Shown here: one piece after another, positions 51,607 to 59,695 of the stretch | How the letters are laid out: every line of letters begins with the position of its first letter | How positions within the stretch are numbered: the stretch's first letter is position 1 | Origin: an uncultured Oscillospiraceae bacterium | Lineage (GTDB): Bacteria > Bacillota > Clostridia > Oscillospirales > Oscillospiraceae | Direction: 5' to 3' | NCBI GenBank assembly: GCA_944385035.1 | Contig: CALWVV010000007.1 | Span: 55,856 to 119,855 of the forward strand | DNA: 64,000 nucleotides | Notes under the pieces: generated by a model | What the model saw: only the letters and a program-made list of their open reading frames with translations | Database searches by the model: none | Told to the model about the DNA's origin: nothing | Program-made: the position numbers and the translations under genes

Positions 51607-51966
51607 ATGATACACTATCCGCTTTTGACCGCTCTCTACGGGCGGGGGGGCGCCACATGGACTGGCGCCCCTCTGTCCTGGCTGCGGGTCGAGGCAAAGG
51701 GAGAACGGCTGTTTATTTCCGGTATGACACCTTTGGTGGATGACGGAGAACGTTTTATTCAGGACGGCTCCGCATACAGTTACATCCTGGAGGGAGAGGA
51801 CGCAGAAAAACTGCTGGCCTCCCTCTCCAAAAATTCCGCGAAAAAACCGGAAACTATCATCGCTGAGATGTTTGAATTTTCCCGCCCCAACTCTACCCTG
51901 AAGGAGTATCTTGACGATTTGGGAATCCACTGCGAATATCATTGTTCAAGAGGTGAAATATTATAA
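51607..51966 (+). CDS. Small mobile-element protein of unknown function
   Basis: The protein has 119 residues; ATG 51607 follows TGGAGGATTGCC. It ends the operon, since a terminator follows within 20 bases. The fold may be alpha/beta (WLRVEAKGERLFISG); no family was recognised. Confidence 0.65.
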   Translation: MIHYPLLTALYGRGGATWTGAPLSWLRVEAKGERLFISGMTPLVDDGERFIQDGSAYSYILEGEDAEKLLASLSKNSAKKPETIIAEMFEFSRPNSTLKEYLDDLGIHCEYHCSRGEIL

Positions 51967-51983
51967 TTCACGTATATACAGGA

Positions 51984-52023
51984 AAACAGCACCGCCGGGT
52001 ACTCCGGAGGTGCTGTTTTTTTG
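51984..52023 (+). terminator. Terminator of the mobile-element operon
   Basis: AACAGCACC and GGTGCTGTT, with inner CCGG pairs, form a stem followed by TTTTTTT. It ends the transcript of the genes from 47847 to 51966. Confidence 0.8.
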
Positions 52024-52162
52024 TCCGATGGCGAAGGGCTGATAAGCTGCTTGCGCTGGAACCACTATGCCCATGTGACAGACGCAATGCGGAGGACTAC
52101 AGCAGCAAAGATTCATCAGAGGATTGGAAAAAGCCTCTAAAAACCAAAGTGGGAGGCTCCTC

Positions 52163-52363
52163 TTAAATCAGCCCCCACTGTTTATTCTGATAGTCCAGAA
52201 CGAGTTTTATCGCGTACTTGACATCCCGCATGACTTTATCGGCATCCTCTTTTGAAATTTCGATCTCCAAATATTCAGGCACAAAATGTCCTACATCGCT
52301 TTGTAAATAATACCGTCCGTCTCTCAAAATAATTTGTTCATTGTCTTGATCAAAAATTACCAT
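52163..52363 (-). CDS. Small acidic protein of unknown function
   Basis: The protein has 66 residues. ATG 52363 has GGAGGAAATCTC upstream. It is acidic, with a beta-rich first half (EQIILRDGRYYLQ) and a helical second half (KEDADKVMRDVKYAIKLVLD). A smaller open frame ends 16 bases upstream. No family was recognised. The sequence is more AT-rich than the chromosomal genes. Confidence 0.6.
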   Translation of the reverse strand: MVIFDQDNEQIILRDGRYYLQSDVGHFVPEYLEIEISKEDADKVMRDVKYAIKLVLDYQNKQWGLI

Positions 52364-52378
52364 GAGATTTCCTCCAAC

Positions 52379-52489
52379 TTATCGAATGGGGACAACTGTA
52401 TATTGTCCAGGTAGAATCTGATCTACAACCGCCTCTGGAAGTCCAGCAAATGCGCAAGGATTCGTCCCCTGGCCGTTTTGTGTTTTCAT
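52379..52489 (-). CDS. Possible 36-residue protein upstream of the small acidic protein
   Basis: An open frame starts at ATG 52489 and codes for a peptide with NGQGTNPCAFAGL and ILPGQYTVVPIR. The ribosome site of the next gene begins just at its end. A TGGTATAAT extended -10 box overlaps its ATG, so the ATG may be part of the promoter and the peptide may be leaderless or a truncated relic. The evidence is weak. Confidence 0.3.
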   Translation of the reverse strand: MKTQNGQGTNPCAFAGLPEAVVDQILPGQYTVVPIR

Positions 52490-52771
52490 TATACCATTGA
52501 TCTGAGAAGGCATCAGCCTGCATTTCAATGGCTCAAATTTTTGGGGAGCAAGATAGGCCCCTTAACCTGCGGTCATGGAGCTAAAATTCAGGGGACAGGC
52601 GTATTAAAAATTAACCCGCAAAACAAAGAAAGAGGCCGCAGCGGCAGGATCCCCTGCTGTTTACCCCTACGGGCCGCTGCATACATACTTGAAAGCTTTG
52701 GTATCAAAAATTTTTGCGGATTTGTGATAGAATCATTTTGAAAAGCGTCTTATTCGTGTAAGGAGCTCCAA
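52490..52771. other. Intergenic region between divergent small genes
   Basis: No gene of convincing coding character is visible. An AAGGAG ribosome site at 52759-52764 serves an ATG at 52772, which opens the sigma factor region. Confidence 0.5.
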
Positions 52772-53319
52772 ATGAAAGATATAAAGGGGGTGTTGTTCTG
52801 ATCCCATTTTTTGAAAGGCGACAGCGTGACGAGATCATTATTCAGACCTTATATGAAGCCTATAACTCGCTGCTTTTTCGCGTTGCAGCCCGGTATTTTC
52901 CAGACAATTTTGAAAAACGAGAAGATGCAGTACAAAATACTTGGCTGAAAGTAATTCGAAATATGGATAAGGTTCGGGAAATCCCCCGTGAACGGTTATC
53001 CTTTTGGCTCATTTGTATTGTAAAAAATGAAGCGATATCACTGCTTCGACAACAGAAAGAATGTGTTTCTTTGAACGAATGGGCAGAGGAATACCCCGCA
53101 GCGGAAGATGAGAATTTGCAAATAGGTTCCGTTCAAGAATTGATTTCAAGTATGCCCGAGATATACCGAACCATTTTGGAAATGAAATTTGTGGAAGGTT
53201 TTACAAACCGCGAGATTGCACAGGCATTAAAGCTAAGTGAGTCGGCGGTTGGGATGAGAGTCCTCCGTGGCAGAGAAATGTTAAAGAAACGATTGAAGGA
53301 AATGGGGGTGAAAGAATGA
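52772..53319 (+). CDS. ECF-type sigma factor with an irregular start
   Basis: The sigma frame is open from before 52798 to 53319: region 2 (YEAYNSLLFRVAARYFP, then REDAVQNTWLKVIRNMDKV) and region 4 (MPEIYRTILEMKFVEGFTN, then SAVGMRVLRGREMLKKR). The first in-frame ATG (52963) lies inside region 2. An ATG at 52772 with a fine AAGGAG site is in another frame and meets TGA at 52799-52801 after nine codons (MKDIKGVLF). Either one base is missing, or the short peptide leads by stop-start coupling to a CTG (52798) or ATC start, since AAAGGGGGTG precedes it. The next gene overlaps by ATGA. Confidence 0.7.
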
Positions 53320-54035
53320 CTGATTATGAACTTGATCAATTGATATGCGGTGCTCTGTTAGATGCAATAGGAAATGATTTTCAGGAAGAACTTTCGTCTG
53401 ATATTGTCATCCCCGTTTCAGAGGAGTATCAACAATCTGTGCGTCATATGTTCGATGAAATGCAGAATATCAAAAATTGCGCCAAATGGTCACGACGGAA
53501 AAAGTATTTTTGCAGAATATCCGGGATAGCGGCGTGTTTGCTTCTGGTTGGAACTGTTACAATTATGATCCCCTCTGTCAAAGCGGCAATCCAAAAATGG
53601 TGGATTCAATGGACTGAGCAAGGTGAACTTTCGTTTATCTTTACCGGAGAGACGAGAACAAAGAGCCTGCCAAAATATGAAATAGAAGATTTGCCCATGG
53701 GCTATGAGCAAGCAGATGATACTGAATTTCTTTTTGAACTTTACCGGAAAATTGTATATCAGGATGATTGTGGCCATGAAATTGTGCTTACCTATGGGGA
53801 CATGTTCCAAGGTGCTGAATTGCGTATTCATACTGGAGGTGTTCGCGAAAAAGTTGTAACGGTCAATGATTGTGAAGGGGTGCTTCTTCCCCAAAGCGAC
53901 GAGAATGATATGTGCTATCTTTTCTGGGTAGATGAACATGCAGAGCTTCAGTTTATTTTGGAAGCTCCTGTCGATGAAGAAACCCTTTTGGAAATGGCAG
54001 AAAGTATAGTAGAAATTTCTAATCAAAGGGAGTGA
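53316..54035 (+). CDS. Anti-sigma-factor-like membrane protein (DUF4367-type)
   Basis: The protein has 239 residues and overlaps the sigma gene by four bases. A cytoplasmic part of about 65 residues, one transmembrane helix (ISGIAACLLLVGTVTIMI) and an extracytoplasmic part ending with an ETLLEMAESIVEI helix match the DUF4367 proteins that accompany ECF sigma factors in Clostridia. It likely holds the sigma factor until a surface signal comes. The base composition is lower in GC than the chromosome. Confidence 0.75.
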   Translation: MTDYELDQLICGALLDAIGNDFQEELSSDIVIPVSEEYQQSVRHMFDEMQNIKNCAKWSRRKKYFCRISGIAACLLLVGTVTIMIPSVKAAIQKWWIQWTEQGELSFIFTGETRTKSLPKYEIEDLPMGYEQADDTEFLFELYRKIVYQDDCGHEIVLTYGDMFQGAELRIHTGGVREKVVTVNDCEGVLLPQSDENDMCYLFWVDEHAELQFILEAPVDEETLLEMAESIVEISNQRE

Positions 54036-54043
54036 ATGTATCT

Positions 54044-54760
54044 ATGAAGAAGAAACTGAATATGGCAATCGGCAAACTGATTGTATTGACAGCCGGAGTA
54101 ATTTGCCTTTTCTCCGTTATGGCAATGGCCACTGGAAGCAAAGGTGTGGCCAATGAGACGGAAAAAACCACAAGCACAGTACATCTAAAAGATGTAGACT
54201 GTTTGAAAAAAGACATGGTTCAGGCTGATGAAACAATTGGAAACGCACCGGAAACTGGAGAAAAATCAGAAAGTGATAGTGAGGAAGCCGCTCCTACATG
54301 GACTGAATCTGAAAAGGTTTCTGAAACTCCGGCAGTACAGGAGGATGTGCCCACTGAGGAAGAAAATACAAATGAGTTAAATAAATCCACACCTAAAACT
54401 GTCGATGAAGCGAAAACGGAACTGGAGGAGGCGGTAGACAGTGCCCCACAGTCCGGCTATACAATTGTGGTGTCTCCTGAGGCGGTAGCGGAACAACGGG
54501 AAGAAGCACAAGCTGAGGGATTGATTGAAGGAGCATATCCTCAAAACGCAGCAGGATTGACTTACGGTATAAGCTGGTCCAGAAAGCAGACTTCCCCTCC
54601 CTGCGAATCGGCAAGCGTATCGTTGTCCCCAAGGGAAGCCAAGGAAATAGATCTCTGCTCACACGAAGGGAGTACCGTCTCATCACCACAAAGCCCACCG
54701 ATGCCATCACCTGGGCCGGACTCAAGCGCAACGGCTCTCTCCGGTACACCATTTTGCTGA
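54044..54760 (+). CDS. Secreted acidic protein fused to an excisionase relic frame
   Basis: The protein starts at ATG 54044 after AAAGGGAG; GTG 54032 is possible. A signal peptide (KLIVLTAGVICLFSVMAMA) is followed by a Glu/Thr-rich region. From about residue 175 the sequence changes character (Ser/Pro-rich, low complexity). There another frame reads as an excisionase relic, so the C-terminus is probably the product of a deletion junction and not original. It is the third gene of the sigma/anti-sigma operon. Confidence 0.55.
   Translation: MKKKLNMAIGKLIVLTAGVICLFSVMAMATGSKGVANETEKTTSTVHLKDVDCLKKDMVQADETIGNAPETGEKSESDSEEAAPTWTESEKVSETPAVQEDVPTEEENTNELNKSTPKTVDEAKTELEEAVDSAPQSGYTIVVSPEAVAEQREEAQAEGLIEGAYPQNAAGLTYGISWSRKQTSPPCESASVSLSPREAKEIDLCSHEGSTVSSPQSPPMPSPGPDSSATALSGTPFC
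54568..54636 (+). pseudogene. Excisionase relic
   Basis: In the frame beginning TAT at 54568 the translation is YKLVQKADFPSLRIGKRIVV followed by PK. This is the helix-turn-helix end and wing of Tn916-type excisionases (SxxTAYKLVxxxDFPSxxxGKR). The N-terminal part is gone. It lies upstream of the integrase, where an excisionase belongs. Confidence 0.6.
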
Positions 54761-55388
54761 TCCAAAATTTGATAGATCGGTTCCATAATTGGTAATTGTA
54801 TGCGCTGGACCAAGCAGCAACCCAACAGCAATCGCTGCGGAAAGCTGAGACATCCGGCGTGAAGTTCGTTCCACCCAGCAAGAATCAGAGTGCATGAGAA
54901 CACCGTGTCTGACCATGTGTGCTGCTGTGTGCCCTCCTTCGGGGCAGGGCAAAGTCCCTGCCCACCAAGGGCTTTTGGGGCCGGTTTGGGCCAATTTCGA
55001 TGGCTTTACGGAGGACGAAAAAAGCAGATAGAAAGAGCCGGGGTCGTAAACGCCCCCCGCTCAGCCACAACTGCCCGCAGTGCGGGCAGTTTCAGCGCTT
55101 GCGCGGCGGGGTCGTAAAAGACAAAATTTTGCTCTTCCGGGGTCGTGATTTCCTGTATCCTTAGTGCCGAGGGATTTGATCCGGGGTTACAGCAGATACC
55201 CCCCTCAAAATTTGCGTCGAAAACAAAGATAAAAGCCTTTCCAAAAATATTACGCTGTTACCAAAGATATTGTCCTCTGAACAAAGAACGAATCTAAATT
55301 GTTACTGTTCTGATAACTCTGCCCATTCCCTATGGCTATCCATCGAGAAAGCTGGTATTGTGTGTTGCTGCAAAGGAGGCGACACACG
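54761..55388. other. Gene-poor region upstream of the integrase
   Basis: No intact gene is recognised. A CPQC-type Cys pair frame at about 55067-55090 and scattered stops suggest decayed mobile-element sequence. The dyad CTGCCCGCAGTGCGGGCAG at 55072-55090 is the clearest structure. A GGAGGCGAC ribosome site at the right end serves the next gene. Confidence 0.5.
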
Positions 55389-55550
55389 ATGAATGACTAC
55401 ATGACCGCTTTATACCAGCGGTTCTTTCAGCAGCCGGACTTCACAGAGCTGGCGGCAGACGGTCTGTACTCTTTCGACCACGAAGAAGAACAGCGGGCCC
55501 GCAAGGCAGCAGAACAGGAGGTGATACCTTATGGCAAAGAAACGGGCTAA
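55389..55550 (+). CDS. Small transposon protein preceding the integrase
   Basis: The protein has 53 residues; ATG 55389 follows GGAGGCGACACACG. It is acidic and helical (MTALYQRFFQQPDFTELAAD). Its end overlaps the integrase start by 20 bases, and the integrase ribosome site (AGGAGGTG) lies inside it. Such small genes often precede integrases in Tn916-like elements. Function unknown. Confidence 0.65.
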   Translation: MNDYMTALYQRFFQQPDFTELAADGLYSFDHEEEQRARKAAEQEVIPYGKETG

Positions 55551-56682
55551 CGGAGAGGGCAGTATCAGAAAGCGGAAGGACGGACGTTGGGAAGGGCGAT
55601 ACACCGCCGGGTATGATGCCAAGACCGGCAAGCGGATCATCAAGAATGTGCTGGGCAAGACACAAGCGGAGGTCAAAGATAAACTCAAAGCAGCTATGGC
55701 GGAGTGCCAAGGTGTAGAGGTCAGCAAGGCAGCTGATGAGTACACCGTAGCCACATGGCTGCGCACCTGGTATGAGCTCTATGCCAAACCAAATGTGCGT
55801 ACCGCCACAGCAAACCGGTATGAACTCATCATCGAACGCTACACTATTCCCCGGATTGGCAGTATCAAACTAAAGAAACTGACCACCCGGCACCTGCAGA
55901 AACTCTACAAGGAGTTATTGGAGGACGGCAGAATACATGTTGGAAAAGGAGAAACAGAGGGACTGAGCACCACGACCGTCCGCAGCGTCAACCTCATGCT
56001 CCACGCCGCCCTGGAACGGGCGGTGAAGGAACGGCTCATCCCCAGGAATCCCACCGAGGACTGTATCGCCCCCAAGCCCCGAAAGATCGAGATGCAGATT
56101 CTGCCCTCTGAAGATATGCACGCCTACTTGGACGCCGCCAAAGCCCGAGACCTGCTTCCCATGTTTTATCTGGAATTGGTCAGCGGATTACGGAAGGGCG
56201 AGCTGGTAGCCCTGCGGTGGGATGATGTGGACATCCAGAACAAAACCATCTCGGTCAGCAAACAGTATGTCCGCAACCCGGACGGCTCTCTGGAATTAAC
56301 TCGACCTAAGACAGAAAACTCAGTGAGACTGGTATCCATCCCACAGGCGGCGGTGGATCTGCTGATCCAGGAGCACGACAAACACCCGGACAGTCCTTAC
56401 CTGTTCCCCTCCCCTATCACCATGGAAATGTACCATCCGGATTCGGTGGTCAACCTCCACAAGAAGATCCTAAAGGACGCAGGACTCCCCCACATCCGCT
56501 TCCACGACCTGCGGCATACCTTCGCCACCACAGCCCTCCAGAACGGCGTGGATGTCAAGACGGTGTCCTCCATGCTGGGTCACTACGACGCCGGGTTCAC
56601 CCTCCGCACCTACACCCACGCCACACGGCAAAAGCAGGATGAGGCAGCGTTAATAGAGATTTTTATGGCTCAGAGTATGTAG
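55531..56682 (+). CDS. Tyrosine recombinase (integrase) of Tn916-like type
   Basis: The protein has 383 residues, a normal length. It has an N-terminal arm-binding domain (GEGSIRKRKDGRWEGRYT), a SAM-like core-binding domain (YELIIERYTIPRIGSIKL) and a catalytic domain with Arg in SGLRKGELVALRW, His and Arg in FHDLRHTFA, His in MLGHYDAG and the nucleophile Tyr in RTYTH. All catalytic residues are present, so the enzyme should be active. The att site is likely the tRNA-Thr 3' end found at 61843-61887. Confidence 0.93.
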   Translation: MAKKRANGEGSIRKRKDGRWEGRYTAGYDAKTGKRIIKNVLGKTQAEVKDKLKAAMAECQGVEVSKAADEYTVATWLRTWYELYAKPNVRTATANRYELIIERYTIPRIGSIKLKKLTTRHLQKLYKELLEDGRIHVGKGETEGLSTTTVRSVNLMLHAALERAVKERLIPRNPTEDCIAPKPRKIEMQILPSEDMHAYLDAAKARDLLPMFYLELVSGLRKGELVALRWDDVDIQNKTISVSKQYVRNPDGSLELTRPKTENSVRLVSIPQAAVDLLIQEHDKHPDSPYLFPSPITMEMYHPDSVVNLHKKILKDAGLPHIRFHDLRHTFATTALQNGVDVKTVSSMLGHYDAGFTLRTYTHATRQKQDEAALIEIFMAQSM

Positions 56683-56700
56683 ATATCCAAATCCAAAAAC

Positions 56701-56734
56701 ACCAGGCAGATCCTGTGCTTTGGATCTGCCTGGT
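56701..56734. terminator. Hairpin after the integrase gene
   Basis: ACCAGGCAGATCC pairs exactly with GGATCTGCCTGGT around an eight-base loop, 18 bases after the stop. No T run follows on either strand, so termination may be weak. Confidence 0.5.
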
Positions 56735-56989
56735 ACCATCCAGATCTTTCTGAATTGATTTGTATAGATCAGTGAAAATCCTCTACTCTTCAAAACAAAC
56801 AATAAACAAAACAAGTTTCGAAAAATTATGAAAGTTGACCACAAGTAAATCGGTAAAATACAGCGAAAAAACAAAGTTCTAATATGTGAAACTGTCAGTA
56901 ACCCTATTGGGTATTGCCCTTCACAAGCTCTCTTTTTCAAGCCATCATTCAAATATAGGAAGCCCTGATTTAACATCCATACAGCTCAC
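56735..56989. other. AT-rich intergenic region between integrase and HD gene
   Basis: The region lies between convergent genes. Together with the hairpin before it, the gene-free stretch is 307 bases. No open frame with a ribosome site is recognised, and no att-like repeat was found here. Confidence 0.5.
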
Positions 56990-59242
56990 TTAATTTGATT
57001 TCACTAATCTGCCAAAATAAGCTTTTAACTCTTGTTCAATATCCGATGGTTTCACAGATTGCTTTGGGTGGTAGTAAAGATAGAAATAGTTCATGTAGCT
57101 GTGGATATCTCCATGTTCCTTACGAACAATGGGAATCCGTTCTACATTCAGCACATCTTGGCGGAAACAAATATATACTTTGCTCATATCTAGTATTTTT
57201 CTGCTATAAGATGAATCGACCCATACCAACCAGTCCAGTGTTGTAACCTGATTTTTCTCCAGTGTTTCTTGATCCCAGATCCCATACTTTGGGTCACTTA
57301 TATATTTTGCAGTCGGGTCTATACTTGTTTCCTTTGGCAATTGCTGTCGAAGCTTAAGCTTTTCCTCTGGTGTAAAATCACGAAAAAATATATCGTATTC
57401 CGCTAGAGACTTGTACACACTTTTTTTGTACCGCCGAGAGAAAAATTCCTCATAGAGCGTTTCGAACCTCTGATGAATCTTTTGTTCTGCTTCTTCCGAC
57501 TCACGCTCTTCTCTCTTCCAGCGGCAATGCTCCCTGTTCGCCTCTCGGATAAGGGCCAGCAGTGCAGGTTCATCTAAGCCGTCGGTCACAAACCTCTCAT
57601 AGTCGAACCATTCCTCCAAGCCTATGTCAGGCTGCTTATACAGCAATGTATACGCCAATCGGGGCAACTCTATGACCAGATAGTTAGCATAATAGACCAC
57701 CTTATGGTGGGCATATATCCAAAGATAAAGGTAGTCCCTTGCATCCATCACATTGGTAATAATATTTACGGCCTGTTTCTTAAACCCCAGCGCAAAACTT
57801 ATGTAGGCGTTGGGCGCAGGAATCATGTTATCCAGTTGATCATCCAATATACACAGTCTCTTTACCCGGCCCGATAATTTGCCAGTAAAATGGGCGGAAC
57901 TGAGTACCGTACGCTCACTCTCATCTCGGGCAATCAACTTCAGCCCCGCGCTTCCCTCTACAGTCAGAGTCGCCCCAGTTCTGCAGGTTGTAAAGCTAAA
58001 TGCGCTGTTGATAACCTTGGCTTTCTCAAACGTATAAACCTCCGCATTTGGTGAATATGGAATCAGAATATTCCCGCCGCCTGGATCCGGACTACACTTC
58101 CTATAGTTACTGTTTTCCATATGCCTAATCTGAGAGTCACCAGAAAATTGTCCATGATGGGCCAACTGCACCACCGCTCCCGCTGTTTCCGCATCCTGTA
58201 CATGGCTGAATCCATACATGGAAAACTGTGTATTTGGCTCCAATGTAACTTGTTGATCCCATAGCTGCAGTGGAGCATCTATCTCTCCAGCCATCACAAG
58301 CTCGGCGCTATCCGATGGTACCATATCCAGCAAAAACACAGACGAAGCAAAAAACGGCTGCTTAAAATCAAAATCATGAAAATTGGTAATTGGAACGATC
58401 GTCAACGAGTTAATTAGACGCTCTACATCCAAAGAAATATTGCTGATACCCGACATTTTTGTGTCTCGGATGATATAGTCCAGCTTATCCACATCAAAAT
58501 TCTTCCCGTTGAGCAATTCAATAAAACAGTTCCGTATCTGATATTCGGGGCGGTAGTCTGTGTATTTCAACCCCAAAATCATACGGGCAATAAAGCGCAA
58601 ATCCTCCTCTAGGTCTGAACTGTCTATCCGTGGCGGTCTCTGCTGATACTCTGAATAGCCATATCCTTGAATCTGAGGATAATCGCTTTCTCCTAGGCTG
58701 TCCAAAATTTGGCCAACTGGCTGGCGAAAGATTTTCAATGCCATCAGTGCACTGACTTGCTCATGGGCACCCGCTTTGGTCATAGCGGTATATTCCACCC
58801 CCATCTTGGACAGTCCTAAGGCATCCGCAAGAGTACTGTGTAGATTATCCCCGTTTTTCCCCTCTACGAAAAATTTCTCCATAGAGTGGGAATATGGTGC
58901 ATGGCCAATATCGTGTAATAGACAGGCCAGCAGAAAAAGGACCTTATTCTTGGCCCAAAATACATATAAAGTGTCATCGCTGCGGATGTTCCAATGAGCG
59001 TTCTCTTTAAAATTGTCCAGCAATGCGTCCGCCGCCCGAAGGCCTAAATAATATACGCCTAGAGAGTGAATAAAACGGGTGTGCTTGGCACCGGGATAAA
59101 CCGGTCGCATTCCTGTCTGATCCACAAAATTCAGCCGCTGGAATTCTTTTGTATCAATGATATGCTCCACAAACAGCTTAGGAATATTGATGTACCCGTG
59201 GACTGAATCCATAAACGCCTTAGTATCGTGTATCTCAAACAT
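56990..59242 (-). CDS. SAMHD1/dGTPase-like HD-domain protein
   Basis: The protein has 750 residues; ATG 59242 follows AGGAGTGCAGCT. The N-terminal 300 residues carry the HD phosphohydrolase motifs: HTRFIHSLGVYYL, LLACLLHDIGHAPYSHSMEK and NFDVDKLDYIIRDTKMSG, matching the metal-binding H..HD..D set and the SAMHD1-type DYxxRD segment. Enzymes of this kind split dNTPs to nucleoside and triphosphate, and some starve phages. The 450-residue C-terminal part has no recognised fold. It is the last gene of a three-gene minus-strand cassette beside the integrase. Confidence 0.85.
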   Translation of the reverse strand: MFEIHDTKAFMDSVHGYINIPKLFVEHIIDTKEFQRLNFVDQTGMRPVYPGAKHTRFIHSLGVYYLGLRAADALLDNFKENAHWNIRSDDTLYVFWAKNKVLFLLACLLHDIGHAPYSHSMEKFFVEGKNGDNLHSTLADALGLSKMGVEYTAMTKAGAHEQVSALMALKIFRQPVGQILDSLGESDYPQIQGYGYSEYQQRPPRIDSSDLEEDLRFIARMILGLKYTDYRPEYQIRNCFIELLNGKNFDVDKLDYIIRDTKMSGISNISLDVERLINSLTIVPITNFHDFDFKQPFFASSVFLLDMVPSDSAELVMAGEIDAPLQLWDQQVTLEPNTQFSMYGFSHVQDAETAGAVVQLAHHGQFSGDSQIRHMENSNYRKCSPDPGGGNILIPYSPNAEVYTFEKAKVINSAFSFTTCRTGATLTVEGSAGLKLIARDESERTVLSSAHFTGKLSGRVKRLCILDDQLDNMIPAPNAYISFALGFKKQAVNIITNVMDARDYLYLWIYAHHKVVYYANYLVIELPRLAYTLLYKQPDIGLEEWFDYERFVTDGLDEPALLALIREANREHCRWKREERESEEAEQKIHQRFETLYEEFFSRRYKKSVYKSLAEYDIFFRDFTPEEKLKLRQQLPKETSIDPTAKYISDPKYGIWDQETLEKNQVTTLDWLVWVDSSYSRKILDMSKVYICFRQDVLNVERIPIVRKEHGDIHSYMNYFYLYYHPKQSVKPSDIEQELKAYFGRLVKSN

Positions 59243-59265
59243 AGCTGCACTCCTGCACAAAAAGC

Positions 59266-59601
59266 TCAGGCGGCTCGTTCGACAAAATCGCTAATCATTT
59301 TCCGTAAACAGTCGTTTGTTTGGGGTATATTGGGAAGCTGATCCCGTTCACACTTTAGGTAAATACGATCGCCTACTAAATCAAAAATATTGCTCCGGTA
59401 CTGCACCGTACGGGCAATCGCATCAAAGTTTACATCAAAAACTACTGTTTGATATTTATTAAAATAATCTCCCTGGATAAGCTGTTCCTTAATGTAGCTG
59501 CACAGCTGGTCGATGCGGTCGATATCTACATAGTATTTTTTATCCTCCCGCAGTAGGTTCACAATAATGGTCTCCGCATCGATAACCAAGCTTTTTTTCA
59601 T
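59266..59601 (-). CDS. Unknown 111-residue protein of the ATPase-HD cassette
   Basis: ATG 59601 has AAAGGGGTATATACT upstream, and the HD gene begins 23 bases after the stop. The sequence begins KKSLVIDAETIIVNLL, then CSYIKEQLIQGD and VFDVNFDAIARTV; it looks alpha/beta and soluble. No family was recognised. Its place between the two large genes suggests a linker or regulator of one of them. Confidence 0.65.
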   Translation of the reverse strand: MKKSLVIDAETIIVNLLREDKKYYVDIDRIDQLCSYIKEQLIQGDYFNKYQTVVFDVNFDAIARTVQYRSNIFDLVGDRIYLKCERDQLPNIPQTNDCLRKMISDFVERAA

Positions 59602-59695
59602 AGTATATACCCCTTTATTATAAAATTAATGAAAACAAAGATTCTCTGTGATCCAACTTCCGTGGAAAGTTTTTCATACGGTTTTATGCACAGGC

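Noticed and set aside
44836-56682. A complete self-transmissible conjugative element
   Set aside because: Only a VirD4-like ATPase is found. No relaxase, VirB4, VirB6 or peptidoglycan hydrolase gene is visible in the window.
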